Source: Lachnospiraceae bacterium (GTDB lineage Bacteria; Bacillota; Clostridia; Lachnospirales; Lachnospiraceae). From it: DNA of 53,943 nucleotides. This document shows positions 1 to 6,814 of the stretch, one piece after another. How positions within the stretch are numbered: position 1 is the first letter of the stretch; the number at the start of each line of letters is the position of its first letter. A program made the translations under genes and the position numbers. The stretch covers positions 1 through 53,943 of the forward strand of contig JAILFK010000011.1 in assembly GCA_024697595.1 (NCBI GenBank). Reading direction: 5' to 3'. The notes below the pieces were generated by a model, which ran no database searches, was not told the origin of the DNA, and saw only the letters and a program-made list of their open reading frames with translations.

Positions 1-67
1 TGTACTCCGGCTTCATAATGCTATGAAAGTACATTGATAAAAAACGAATTTTTAATGTGTTTTTCAT
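1..67 (-). CDS. 5' end of an unidentified CDS, cut by the window edge
   Basis: An ATG at 67-65 on the minus strand opens a frame that stays open to the edge of the window (22 codons seen). The residues begin MKNTLKIRF and include SMYFHSIMKPEY. A purine-rich AGGTGG lies about 7 bases upstream. It starts only 16 bases after the stop of the methyltransferase gene, so the two probably share a transcript. Too little is visible to name a function. Confidence 0.45.
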   Translation of the reverse strand, partial: MKNTLKIRFLSMYFHSIMKPEY

Positions 68-83
68 ATAACCACCACCTATC

Positions 84-707
84 TTACTTTTTGGCAATAA
101 CGGTTATCCACGGTTTACTCTTATGATGATTGGATTTAACATTACTGAATCCCGCGTCTTTCAGTGCTCCTTCAATTTCCTCTACGGTATGGCATCTCAT
201 ACCATCAATTATCTTCTCAAATTTAAGGCTGGTCTCATCAGTTCCATCGGACTCATTTACTATCATGAAGGTTCCGCCTGGTTTTAAAACCTTTGCAACC
301 TGCGCAAAGCACTCCTTCAATCCAGGCCAGAAATATATAGTTTCAAATGCAGTTGCCAGGTCATACTCTCCCTCTGGAAGAGTCAATGCGGAAACATCTC
401 CCTGCTTTACCTCGCATCGCCCACTTTTTATCGCATCTGCATTGTAAGCAGTTGCCTTACTTACAGAAACTTCGGAATAATCAATTGCTGTAACATGAGC
501 AGACGGATACTTTTTAAGCAGCTCACCGGCATTTCTTCCTCCTCCGCATCCAATCTCAACTATATGCTCCGGTTCAATTGTTTTTAGATGCGACATGCCC
601 CAATCAGCCATTTTGGCATGTCCACCATTCATACCATTTACCATCATTTTTCCAAGAAAGCCTTCCGGTTTTCTTGTCTGATTCACATAATCCTTAAAAA
701 GTCCCAT
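84..707 (-). CDS. Class I SAM-dependent methyltransferase
   Basis: A 207-residue cytosolic methyltransferase with a Rossmann fold. Motif I is VEIGCGGG at about residues 50-57, an acidic residue that would hold the SAM ribose follows in TAID (about 73-76), and a VLKPGG post-motif segment sits near residue 143. It has no membrane segment or targeting signal, and its substrate cannot be read from the sequence. The start is supported by GGAGGAAG about 6 bases upstream. Immediately upstream lie the remains of a second methyltransferase gene and an intact promoter with a palindromic operator at 898-913, so this gene is probably now the first intact gene of that transcript. Confidence 0.85.
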   Translation of the reverse strand: MGLFKDYVNQTRKPEGFLGKMMVNGMNGGHAKMADWGMSHLKTIEPEHIVEIGCGGGRNAGELLKKYPSAHVTAIDYSEVSVSKATAYNADAIKSGRCEVKQGDVSALTLPEGEYDLATAFETIYFWPGLKECFAQVAKVLKPGGTFMIVNESDGTDETSLKFEKIIDGMRCHTVEEIEGALKDAGFSNVKSNHHKSKPWITVIAKK

Positions 708-724
708 TTCTTACTTCCTCCCAA

Positions 725-872
725 TTAGTTTTGTACAAATGCCTGCATATCACCGTATTTTACCTTTGACACAATGTCATGGATTGCTCTCACAAAGTTT
801 TTTACTGAATGAAGCATACTCCTTGCCCCATCTGTCAATTCCTATAACTCTTTTTCCTCCGCTTCTATCCAT
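725..872 (-). pseudogene. Internally deleted methyltransferase remnant
   Basis: The minus-strand translation gives two pieces that match the intact methyltransferase at 4741-5532. The first, VIGIDRWGKEYASFSKKLCE (codons from about 848), matches its SAM-binding region. After a frame change the second, AIHDIVSKVKYGDMQAFV, ends in TAA at 727-725 and matches its C-terminal third. The first ~110 residues and the stretch between the two pieces are missing. A short ATG-led frame from 872 runs only into the first piece and then stops. The promoter and operator upstream are preserved, so the coding part decayed while the regulatory part did not. Confidence 0.75.
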
Positions 873-882
873 TTATATCGTC

Positions 883-913
883 ATTATAACTCTTTTTGTT
901 AGTCACGGCTAAC
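883..913 (-). promoter_or_regulatory. Promoter with palindromic operator (copy 1)
   Basis: On the minus strand the order is TTAGCC, 18 bases, TATAAT (-10 at 888-883, -35 at 912-907). The 16-bp element GTTAGTCACGGCTAAC at 898-913 covers the -35. It fits a palindrome GTTAGYYATRRCTAAC that is also found at 5581-5596 with the same spacing to its -10. The arms resemble DtxR/IdeR-type boxes, but that assignment is inference. Confidence 0.6.
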
Positions 914-1008
914 TATATTTTCAAAATAATAGTCTCAAAAATACCATTCTCTGCAACTGCCATAATTTCTATGTTTTCCTGAATGGACATTATGTAACCA
1001 GACTTATA

Positions 1009-1709
1009 GCTCCGCCACTCAAGAATCGCGGGAATTGGTTTTGATCGATACCGGCGGTGCTTTCACACGATTTTGGGTCTTAGCACCGCCACTTCCCTAG
1101 TCTCTCCCCTCGATGGCGAACGCGGTGGCAGTGCCAGGATATGTCATTTCATATAGCACCGCCACTCAAGGATCGCAGAGTTCAGTTTTAACCCAAAAAG
1201 GCGGTGCTTTTACCCGATTTGAGGTCTAGGCACCGCCACTTCCCTAGTCTCACCCCTCGATATCGAACGCGGTGGCAGTGCTAGGATATGTCATTTCTTA
1301 TAGCACCGCCACTCAAAGATCGCGGAGTTCAGTTTCAACCCAAAAAGGCGGTGCTTTTACCCGATTTTAGGTCTTGGCACCGCCACTTCCTTAGTCTCAC
1401 CTCTCGATATCGAACGCGGTGGCAGTGCCAGGATATGTCATTTCTTATAGCACCGCCACTCAAGGGGCGCGGAGTTCAGTTTTAACTCAAAAAGGCGGTG
1501 CTTTTACCCGATTTTAGGTCTTAGCACCGCCACTCAAGGATCACAGAATTCAGTTTCAACTCAAAAAGGCGGTGCTTTTACCCGATTTTAGGTCTTAGCA
1601 CCGCCACTTCCCTAGTCTCTCCCCTCGATAGCGAATGCGATGGCAGTGCCAGGATATGTCATTTCTTTTTGCACCGCCACTCAAGAATCGCAGAGTTCAG
1701 TTTCAACTC
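1009..1709. repeat. Hairpin repeat array 1 (147-bp tandem units)
   Basis: Units begin with gcNccgccactcaa at 1009, 1156, 1303, 1450, 1524 and 1671. Spacings are 147, 147, 147, 74 and 147 bases. Each unit carries a 38-nt hairpin GGCGGTGC-N22-GCACCGCC at 1053-1090, 1200-1237, 1347-1384, 1494-1531 and 1568-1605. The longer units also contain CGAACGCGGTGGCAGTGC and the word ATATGTCATTTCTT. There is no credible coding sequence. The array fills most of the gap between the methyltransferase remnant and the EF-hand-like gene and ends at that gene's terminator. Confidence 0.9.
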
Positions 1710-1710
1710 A

Positions 1711-1752
1711 AAAAGCGGACTATAACGCAAATCTCGCATTACAATCCGCTTT
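1711..1752 (-). terminator. Intrinsic terminator of the EF-hand-like gene
   Basis: On the minus strand a 14-bp stem (GCGGATTGTAATGC with GCGTTATAGTCCGC, counting G-U pairs) is followed by TTTTTGAG. It lies 19 bases after the stop codon at 1771. The hairpin array begins directly beyond it. Confidence 0.75.
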
Positions 1753-1770
1753 CCTCATTACCACAACCTT

Positions 1771-2148
1771 TTATGAAGGCGAGTCGCCCCCAGTCGCCAT
1801 ATTATATATTTGTTGAATAACTTCAGGTGAAACGCTTATATCAAGTAAATCATTTTCCGCATTATTTCCTTGAGTCTCGTCTGCTGAATTTTCATTTTTA
1901 ACAAACTCATGCGTTAGTTTTACCTGCATTTTTTCAGCGTCAACTGGATTCCCTTGATCATCAACATTTTCATCAGAAGTCTCTATAGCTTCATCGCATT
2001 GCTGTTCGGATAAAGAACTAACACGTTCTACCTGCTCGGCAAAATAATCCATTTCAGCTGATTTTTCAAGTATATTTAGTTTTCCATCTTGATTAAAATC
2101 AAAAAGACCATCATACATTCCAGGTCCATTTTCTATTCCTGCTGCCAT
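1771..2148 (-). CDS. Small acidic protein with one EF-hand-like calcium loop
   Basis: A 125-residue acidic protein. Residues 17-28 form a 12-residue loop D-x-N-x-D-G-K-L-N-I-x-E, the spacing expected for an EF-hand or dockerin-type calcium loop. Only one loop is visible, so this is not a dockerin pair. It has no signal peptide or membrane segment. The rest is rich in Glu, Asp, Gln and Asn and probably largely disordered. AAGGAGGG sits a few bases before the ATG, and a strong terminator follows the stop. Similar short proteins occur in Lachnospiraceae; I know of no assigned function. Confidence 0.7.
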   Translation of the reverse strand: MAAGIENGPGMYDGLFDFNQDGKLNILEKSAEMDYFAEQVERVSSLSEQQCDEAIETSDENVDDQGNPVDAEKMQVKLTHEFVKNENSADETQGNNAENDLLDISVSPEVIQQIYNMATGGDSPS

Positions 2149-2238
2149 GCTTATCCCTCCTTATCCTCAACTATATCAGCAATTTCTTCTATATTTATAA
2201 TATCATATCGTCCAAAAAGTAATTAGCATTTTGTCAGT

Positions 2239-3048
2239 CTACTTCTCAACCACGCTAACTATATATTCAACATCCTCAGGAATTTCGATTTTGGGATCTG
2301 CAATTTTTACTTCCACAGATTTTCCAATATTTTCAAGGCCCATAACTAGATGGCACAGCGCGATACCCACGTCGATTTTTTGCAAATCGCCAGTATTTGG
2401 ATTGTCATATCCCCTGTCCTTCTTCTCGTATAAATGATAGATCCCGTCCTGTAAAATGATTCTCCAAGGTTGCTTATTCACAGCCGACGGAGCCCACTTA
2501 ACCATGTCAAATACATCTGCCATCTCTTCACAGATAACAAGCGGATTGTCCCAAGTATTTTCAAAAAATAATTTAGCATTTTCAAATCTTGAGTCGGCGC
2601 TAATGCCTTTTCGCATCATATTTTCTTTGAGAGACCTCTTCTTGGCAGGATATCCCAAAGGACTGACGCAAGGCATCATCTCGCCATCAGCAACATTTGC
2701 CGCAGCCTCAAACACCTCTCTTTTCATGGTTCCGCCAATCCAGACGGAGCCCACTCCAAGAGACCACGCATGCAATAAAACCTTTTCGAAAGAATAGCCA
2801 AACGCTACATCTGCGTATGATTTTTTCTCCACCTTGCCAGCTATATATAACTTTTCGCCAGCTAGCACAGGACTTGATAAATGGTGTTTTTCCGCATCAA
2901 GAAGCAAAAACTTTACAGGTATGTCAAATGGATTCGATACATTTTCCATATAGTTTTCAATGCTACTTTTAGCCTGATCGCTAATCTGATTTTCGTCAAA
3001 TGTACGTACACTTTTTCTAGTCTTTATCAACTCTAACAAATCGCTCAT
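2239..3048 (-). CDS. Nitroreductase-family flavoprotein (TM nitroreductase type)
   Basis: A 269-residue protein opening with LLELIKTRKSVRTFDE, the usual FMN-contacting N terminus of nitroreductases. The order of segments, with WAPSAVNKQPWRI in the second half (about residues 185-200), fits the longer 'putative TM nitroreductase' family in which two half-domains are joined in one chain. It probably binds FMN and reduces a nitro or quinone-like substrate with NAD(P)H; the substrate is unknown. Start supported by TTGGAGGAATTAAT directly before the ATG. A long palindromic operator overlaps its promoter. Confidence 0.8.
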   Translation of the reverse strand: MSDLLELIKTRKSVRTFDENQISDQAKSSIENYMENVSNPFDIPVKFLLLDAEKHHLSSPVLAGEKLYIAGKVEKKSYADVAFGYSFEKVLLHAWSLGVGSVWIGGTMKREVFEAAANVADGEMMPCVSPLGYPAKKRSLKENMMRKGISADSRFENAKLFFENTWDNPLVICEEMADVFDMVKWAPSAVNKQPWRIILQDGIYHLYEKKDRGYDNPNTGDLQKIDVGIALCHLVMGLENIGKSVEVKIADPKIEIPEDVEYIVSVVEK

Positions 3049-3065
3049 ATTAATTCCTCCAAAAA

Positions 3066-3118
3066 ACTTTACGTCCGTGTATATATTTCACAATAGATAT
3101 ACACGATTGTAAAGTCAA
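3066..3118 (-). promoter_or_regulatory. Promoter inside a long inverted repeat, upstream of the nitroreductase gene
   Basis: On the minus strand TTGACT (3118-3113), a 17-base spacer and TATTGT (3095-3090) form a sigma-A-like promoter. The same stretch is an interrupted palindrome: ACTTTAC-N3-CGTGTATAT-N12-ATATACACG-N3-GTAAAGT (3066-3115). The inner 9-bp arms are perfect and embrace the spacer and -10. This is what a repressor site for a redox or xenobiotic sensor (MarR/HxlR-like) would look like; no regulator gene is adjacent. Confidence 0.65.
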
Positions 3119-3147
3119 CTGAATATTATTAACTTTTCCAATCACAC

Positions 3148-3555
3148 TCACTCCAATTTAATGTTTATCGTACTTATGGCCACTGCGATCACTCCAACAC
3201 ACATAAATGTGACATCCATCCCCACCGACAATTTCATAAAACCCGACACAACCGAATACACTAGATAAAGCACCGCATAAGCCGCAAATCGCTCAAAATG
3301 TTTTTTGGCATATTCTTTTCGTTTTTCAGAAGGAACATCCCTGGCCTCTTCATACATCACCCCGGTATACCAATATATTCTCTCCGTTTTGTAAATCACA
3401 TATGTCAAAAGCACAAACCATATGCAAGAAATATTCATGGTTATTAGCGTCATCCCTTTTGTGTTAAATGGTAAAAAAACTGCAACCGTAAGAGCTGCAA
3501 TATAAATAACAAACAGTAGCACTAATCCACCATAACTTTTCTTATATTCGTTCAT
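3148..3555 (-). CDS. Small membrane protein, four predicted helices
   Basis: A 135-residue protein with hydrophobic stretches at about residues 10-30, 36-55, 88-108 and 112-130, separated by a charged cytoplasmic loop (YEEARDVPSEKRKEYAKKHFER). No catalytic motif is visible and I do not recognise the family. Start chosen at the ATG preceded by GGGAGGTGTGAA. It is divergent from the SOS-controlled gene at 3647 and shares that 90-base intergenic stretch. Confidence 0.65.
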   Translation of the reverse strand: MNEYKKSYGGLVLLFVIYIAALTVAVFLPFNTKGMTLITMNISCIWFVLLTYVIYKTERIYWYTGVMYEEARDVPSEKRKEYAKKHFERFAAYAVLYLVYSVVSGFMKLSVGMDVTFMCVGVIAVAISTINIKLE

Positions 3556-3584
3556 TTCACACCTCCCAAAAATATCCCTCTCAC

Positions 3585-3613
3585 TTTACAATATCGAACA
3601 TCTGTTCTATAAT
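3585..3613 (+). promoter_or_regulatory. LexA (SOS) box inside a sigma-A promoter
   Basis: TTTACA (3585-3590), a 17-base spacer and TATAAT (3608-3613) form a near-consensus promoter. The spacer holds CGAACATCTGTTCT (3595-3608), a match to the Bacillus/Clostridium LexA box CGAAC-N4-GTTCG apart from the last base. A repressor bound there would cover both promoter elements. Transcription would run into the gene at 3647. Confidence 0.75.
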
Positions 3614-3646
3614 ATATTTCCAATCATTACAAAGGGGGTTTAAAAA

Positions 3647-3934
3647 ATGGGTACACTGGCGCCAACTGCTGTAGATGTTATATGTCAACACTCCAAAGAC
3701 GGTACCATTATACCTATGCGCGTGCGACTTACCGATGAAGACGGCATCTATCAAGCCTACACCATCAAACAATATCGCGAACTTTCAAAGCGTGGCGCTT
3801 ACACAACCCCCGATGGATTTTACGTCTGCAACGACGTGCTGGTTTTCGAATGTAAAATAATTGTTTTCGGCCAAAGCAAATCCATCCGCCTTTATTACAA
3901 TACGAAGCAGACCGTGTGGATGATGAGCGCCTAA
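3647..3934 (+). CDS. Small SOS-controlled protein of unknown function
   Basis: A 95-residue soluble protein that includes VDVICQHSKDGTIIPMRVRL and the aromatic end KSIRLYYNTKQ. No enzymatic motif is visible. It is one of few plus-strand genes here. AAAGGGGG stands about 10 bases before the ATG, and a promoter with a LexA box lies 34-62 bases upstream, so DNA damage should induce it. Similar short proteins are, as I recall, found near DNA polymerase IV genes in related bacteria; no such gene is in this window, so that link is only a memory-based inference. Confidence 0.65.
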   Translation: MGTLAPTAVDVICQHSKDGTIIPMRVRLTDEDGIYQAYTIKQYRELSKRGAYTTPDGFYVCNDVLVFECKIIVFGQSKSIRLYYNTKQTVWMMSA

Positions 3935-4023
3935 CTCTAAATCACCTTCGCGATTCTAATTTGCGCGTATCACTAAGTCACTTTCTCGCTCTCAATCATC
4001 TCACAACTCTAAATCACCTTCGC
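3933..4023. repeat. Direct repeat of a gene 3' end (macro-domain gene)
   Basis: AACTCTAAATCACCTTCGC occurs perfectly at 3933-3951 and 4005-4023. The second copy holds the last codons and stop of the macro-domain gene, the first the stop of the convergent SOS gene. A degenerate third copy lies between them near 3975-3995. Confidence 0.7.
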
Positions 4024-4530
4024 TACCTCAAGCTGCTCGCTAAAGGTAAATGCGCAAAGCATCACCGTCACGTCATAATCTGGATAATCTTTGACGAAAT
4101 CGTTGTATGCCGCAAAACATTGTTTTGCCGATTCAAGAGGAGCATTTTCCAGCATTCCACCAAAAATCCCCGCACTTATAAGCGGAAAAGAAATGCTGTG
4201 CAAACCGTTTTCTTTCAGCACCAGCAAAGAATTGTAGTAAGCGTCATACAACTCTTTGAAAGCCTTCGGCGTCATTCTAAAATCCGGTCCCACAGCATGA
4301 ATTATGTATTTTGCATTTGTCATGTTAAATGCTGGTGTGATCACCGCCTGCCCATCTCGCAAAGGCGTGTCATATTCCGCGCACGCAGCTTCAAGCTGGC
4401 TATGCCCCGCCTTTTGAAATATCACTCCGCATATTCCGCTTCCCGCAGCGAGGTATCCGTTAGCTGCATTTACCACAACATCAGCTTCTTGATCCGCACA
4501 GGACCCATTCACTCTCAATAGTTTGCTCAT
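4009..4530 (-). CDS. Macro-domain protein (ADP-ribose-type ligand hydrolase)
   Basis: A 173-residue macro domain. The ligand loop DVVVNAANGYLAAGSGICG lies at about residues 16-35 and the second glycine loop ISAGIFGG near residue 125. This class (MacroD/YmdB-like) removes acetyl from O-acetyl-ADP-ribose or ADP-ribose from proteins, so a role in ADP-ribose turnover is likely; exact substrate is unknown. Start at the ATG of 4530-4528, which has AAGGAGAGG about 10 bases upstream; a TTG at 4563 gives 11 more residues but no such site. A TATAAT lies upstream at 4580-4575. Confidence 0.85.
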   Translation of the reverse strand: MSKLLRVNGSCADQEADVVVNAANGYLAAGSGICGVIFQKAGHSQLEAACAEYDTPLRDGQAVITPAFNMTNAKYIIHAVGPDFRMTPKAFKELYDAYYNSLLVLKENGLHSISFPLISAGIFGGMLENAPLESAKQCFAAYNDFVKDYPDYDVTVMLCAFTFSEQLEVAKVI

Positions 4531-4690
4531 AACTTCCAACCTCTCCTTCTTCTCCAAATCCAAACTCTAACCCCATTATACAATTTTTGTATAAAAAAAC
4601 ACACCCGTTCCTACTATTTTGTACTGCCTGCCAAATGTTAGATTTTTTATCCAACTTACAACTCAGTACATTTCATAGGCAACGAGTGCG

Positions 4691-4745
4691 TCCCTCAAAA
4701 AGTCTTATTAATTTATTCTAAATATTCCCTCAAAAAAGTCTTATT
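4691..4745. repeat. Direct repeat at the 3' end of the membrane methyltransferase gene
   Basis: TCCCTCAAAAAGTCTTATT (4691-4709) recurs with one extra A at 4726-4745, where it includes the stop of the methyltransferase gene. It is a 35-base-spaced duplication of the gene end. Confidence 0.65.
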
Positions 4746-5532
4746 TCTTACCCACTAAAATCGCAGAACCAGAAAGCCCCATCCAAAGTGCTTCCGATGG
4801 ACTCATAAATTGTCCATTGGTTGTGTCGATCAATTGAACTTTCTCATAGCCCATATCCTTAAGCTTTGCCACAAAGGCTTCCATGTCGCCATACTTTGCC
4901 TTGGACATAATGTCATGGATGGCAAATGTACCTCCCTTTTTCAAAGTTCGAAGTGTCTCCAAAAGAATCGCCTGGCGATCACGACTCGGAATGTTGTGAT
5001 AAACGTAATTGCTAGTCACCGCGTCAAATGTCTCATCTTCAAAAGGAAGCTTTGTTGCATCCCCCTTTTGGAAACTTGTATTCATCGCTCCTTCAGCTAT
5101 CGCATTGTTCTCGCACAATTCTTTGGAAAATGATGCGTACTCTTTTCCCCAACGATCGATTCCAATCATCTTGGCGTTTGGATTTGCCTTGGCACACGCA
5201 ATTGTCAACGCGCCGCTTCCGCATCCTACATCAAGACCAACTCCGCCATCTGGGATATTTACATAGTCAGCTATTCCCTCGATCACTTGTCGCGACAACT
5301 GACGTTTGCCATCATATGAAAATGCTCTGTACATTAGATACATCCATAGTGTCCCCACGCACAAAATAATTGCAAGCACTAAAAAAATCACCATCAACAC
5401 TTTCTTGATAGCCATTCCTTCAAATGCTGCTGTGGAACCAAATATAATGCTAATCACCAACGATACTACAGCCAAGCAACCAACGCCAAATACCATTCCT
5501 TTTGGCATCCAATTTTTATAATCTGCCTTCAT
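4741..5532 (-). CDS. Membrane-anchored class I SAM-dependent methyltransferase
   Basis: A 263-residue protein. Two hydrophobic segments (about residues 13-31 and 45-67) precede a methyltransferase domain whose motif I is LDVGCGSG at 100-107, followed by GIDRWGKEYASF at the ribose-contacting strand. The catalytic domain should be cytosolic. The start MKADYK was chosen because GGAGGAAATAGAC sits just before its ATG (5532-5530); upstream in-frame codons fall in the leader. The promoter and operator at 5566-5596 match those of the decayed paralogue at 725-872. Substrate unknown; a lipid or quinone-like substrate would suit the membrane anchor, but this is inference. Confidence 0.8.
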   Translation of the reverse strand: MKADYKNWMPKGMVFGVGCLAVVSLVISIIFGSTAAFEGMAIKKVLMVIFLVLAIILCVGTLWMYLMYRAFSYDGKRQLSRQVIEGIADYVNIPDGGVGLDVGCGSGALTIACAKANPNAKMIGIDRWGKEYASFSKELCENNAIAEGAMNTSFQKGDATKLPFEDETFDAVTSNYVYHNIPSRDRQAILLETLRTLKKGGTFAIHDIMSKAKYGDMEAFVAKLKDMGYEKVQLIDTTNGQFMSPSEALWMGLSGSAILVGKK

Positions 5533-5565
5533 GTCTATTTCCTCCATATCATAAAGATTATAAAC

Positions 5566-5596
5566 ATTATACACCTTTTGGTTAGTTATGGCTAAC
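5566..5596 (-). promoter_or_regulatory. Promoter with palindromic operator (copy 2)
   Basis: Minus strand: TTAGCC (5595-5590), 18 bases, TATAAT (5571-5566). The palindrome GTTAGTTATGGCTAAC at 5581-5596 overlaps the -35 with the same geometry as copy 1. Conservation of both sequence and spacing at two separate methyltransferase loci argues for a shared regulator. Confidence 0.65.
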
Positions 5597-5639
5597 TTTT
5601 ATTGAAATTATTGTTGTTAGACTATTAATTTGCGTTAGA

Positions 5640-6265
5640 GGCGGTAGCATCCCCAGTTTTCGCCTCCTGCTACCGCCTCTTTTTCTTGTTCATCCTCGCC
5701 ATCCCTGGTAAAAGGCGGTAGCATTCCCAGTTTTCATCACTTGCTACCGCCTCTTTTTCTTGTTCATCCTCGCCATCCCTGGTAAAAGGCGGTAGCATCC
5801 CAGGTTTTCACCTCCTGCTACCGCCTCCTTCGAATTCTCTAAGCGGAATATATGTCATTTCTTTCTTCTTAGGCGGTAGCATTCCAGGTTTTCACCTTTT
5901 GCTACCGCCTCTTTTTCTTGTTCATCCTCGCCATCCCTGGTAAAAGGCGGTAGCATTCCCGGTTTTCGCCTTTTGCTACCGCCGCTTTTTCTTGTTCATC
6001 CTCGCCATCCCTGGTAAAAGGCGGTAGCATCCCCCGTTTTCATCACTTGCTACCGCCTTCCTCGAATTCTCTAAGTGGAATATATGTCATTTCTTTTCTT
6101 CTTAGGCGGTAGCATTCCCAGTTTTTACCTCCTGCTACCGCCTTCCTTGAATCCTCTTAGCGGAATATATGTCATTTCTTTCTTCTTAGGCGGTAGCATT
6201 CCCGGTTTTCACCTTTTGCTACCGCCGCTTTCGAATTCTCTAAGTGGAATATATGTCATTCCTTT
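5640..6265. repeat. Hairpin repeat array 2 (eight hairpins, two spacer types)
   Basis: Eight 38-nt hairpins GGCGGTAGCA-N18-TGCTACCGCC start at 5640, 5714, 5788, 5872, 5946, 6020, 6105 and 6189. Two spacers alternate: A (36 bases, containing TTCTTGTTCATCCTCGCC) and B (about 46 bases, containing ATATGTCATTTCTT). The order is A A B A A B B then a terminal B. Several loops form a small inner stem AGGT-ttttc-ACCT or similar. The array fills the whole gap between the methyltransferase promoter and the acidic-protein gene. No coding sequence is seen. Confidence 0.9.
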
Positions 6266-6279
6266 TTCATAATCTCCTC

Positions 6280-6786
6280 CTATTCATCCTCATCATCTAA
6301 TTTATCATCATCCGACGAATCATCCTCGTCATCATCTAACTTATCATCATCAAATGAAAATCCCTCAAGGCCATAAGACCAATCATCATCATACAAATCA
6401 TCTAACTCATCATCGTCGTCATCTATAAATATGTCATCCAGATTCACATCGCCTAGTATCTCGGACATGTTAGCCCAACTTGTTCTACTCGCTCTAATAT
6501 ACTCGGCAAACTCTTTAAAAAGATACAAGTTATGTTGGTTATATCGATTTATTACAGGCCCTTCATCGATACCATATAGCGCCTTTAATGCTGCAAAGAG
6601 ATCATAATCTTCCGGTTTTTCTTCATTATAAAGTTCATCTATAAGGTCATGCCTGTATTCTTTATATTTATCAAGATTCGTCACATTTTCACTGTCCTCT
6701 GTTTCCTGCTTGAAAAATTCAGGATCCTTATAGCTTTGTTTCTTTTCTTCTTCAACAATTCTAAAGTTTTTCTTTTTATCTTTCAT
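6280..6786 (-). CDS. Highly acidic protein, unknown function
   Basis: A 168-residue protein. The first ~120 residues are mixed charged and aromatic, including KALYGIDEGPVINRYNQHNLYLF. The last ~50 are almost entirely Asp/Glu with runs such as DDDDDELDDLYDDD. No membrane segment or known domain is visible. The start MKDKKK was chosen because GGAGGAG stands 5 bases before its ATG. It begins 28 bases after the phosphoesterase gene ends, so they are probably cotranscribed. The Asp-rich tail could bind cations or basic partners; this is a guess. Confidence 0.65.
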   Translation of the reverse strand: MKDKKKNFRIVEEEKKQSYKDPEFFKQETEDSENVTNLDKYKEYRHDLIDELYNEEKPEDYDLFAALKALYGIDEGPVINRYNQHNLYLFKEFAEYIRASRTSWANMSEILGDVNLDDIFIDDDDDELDDLYDDDWSYGLEGFSFDDDKLDDDEDDSSDDDKLDDEDE

Positions 6787-6814
6787 GCACTCCTCCAAAT
6801 TCCAAACCCACATT

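Noticed and set aside
1288-1820. Plus-strand frames through array 1 with repeated MSFLIAPPLK
   Set aside because: The frame stays open only because the period is 147, a multiple of three. There is no ribosome site and the sequence is explained by the hairpin repeat.
5640-6265. CRISPR array, because of regular repeats of about 38 nt
   Set aside because: The spacers are themselves repeated (only two types), the repeat is a perfect hairpin of variable loop, and there are no cas genes.
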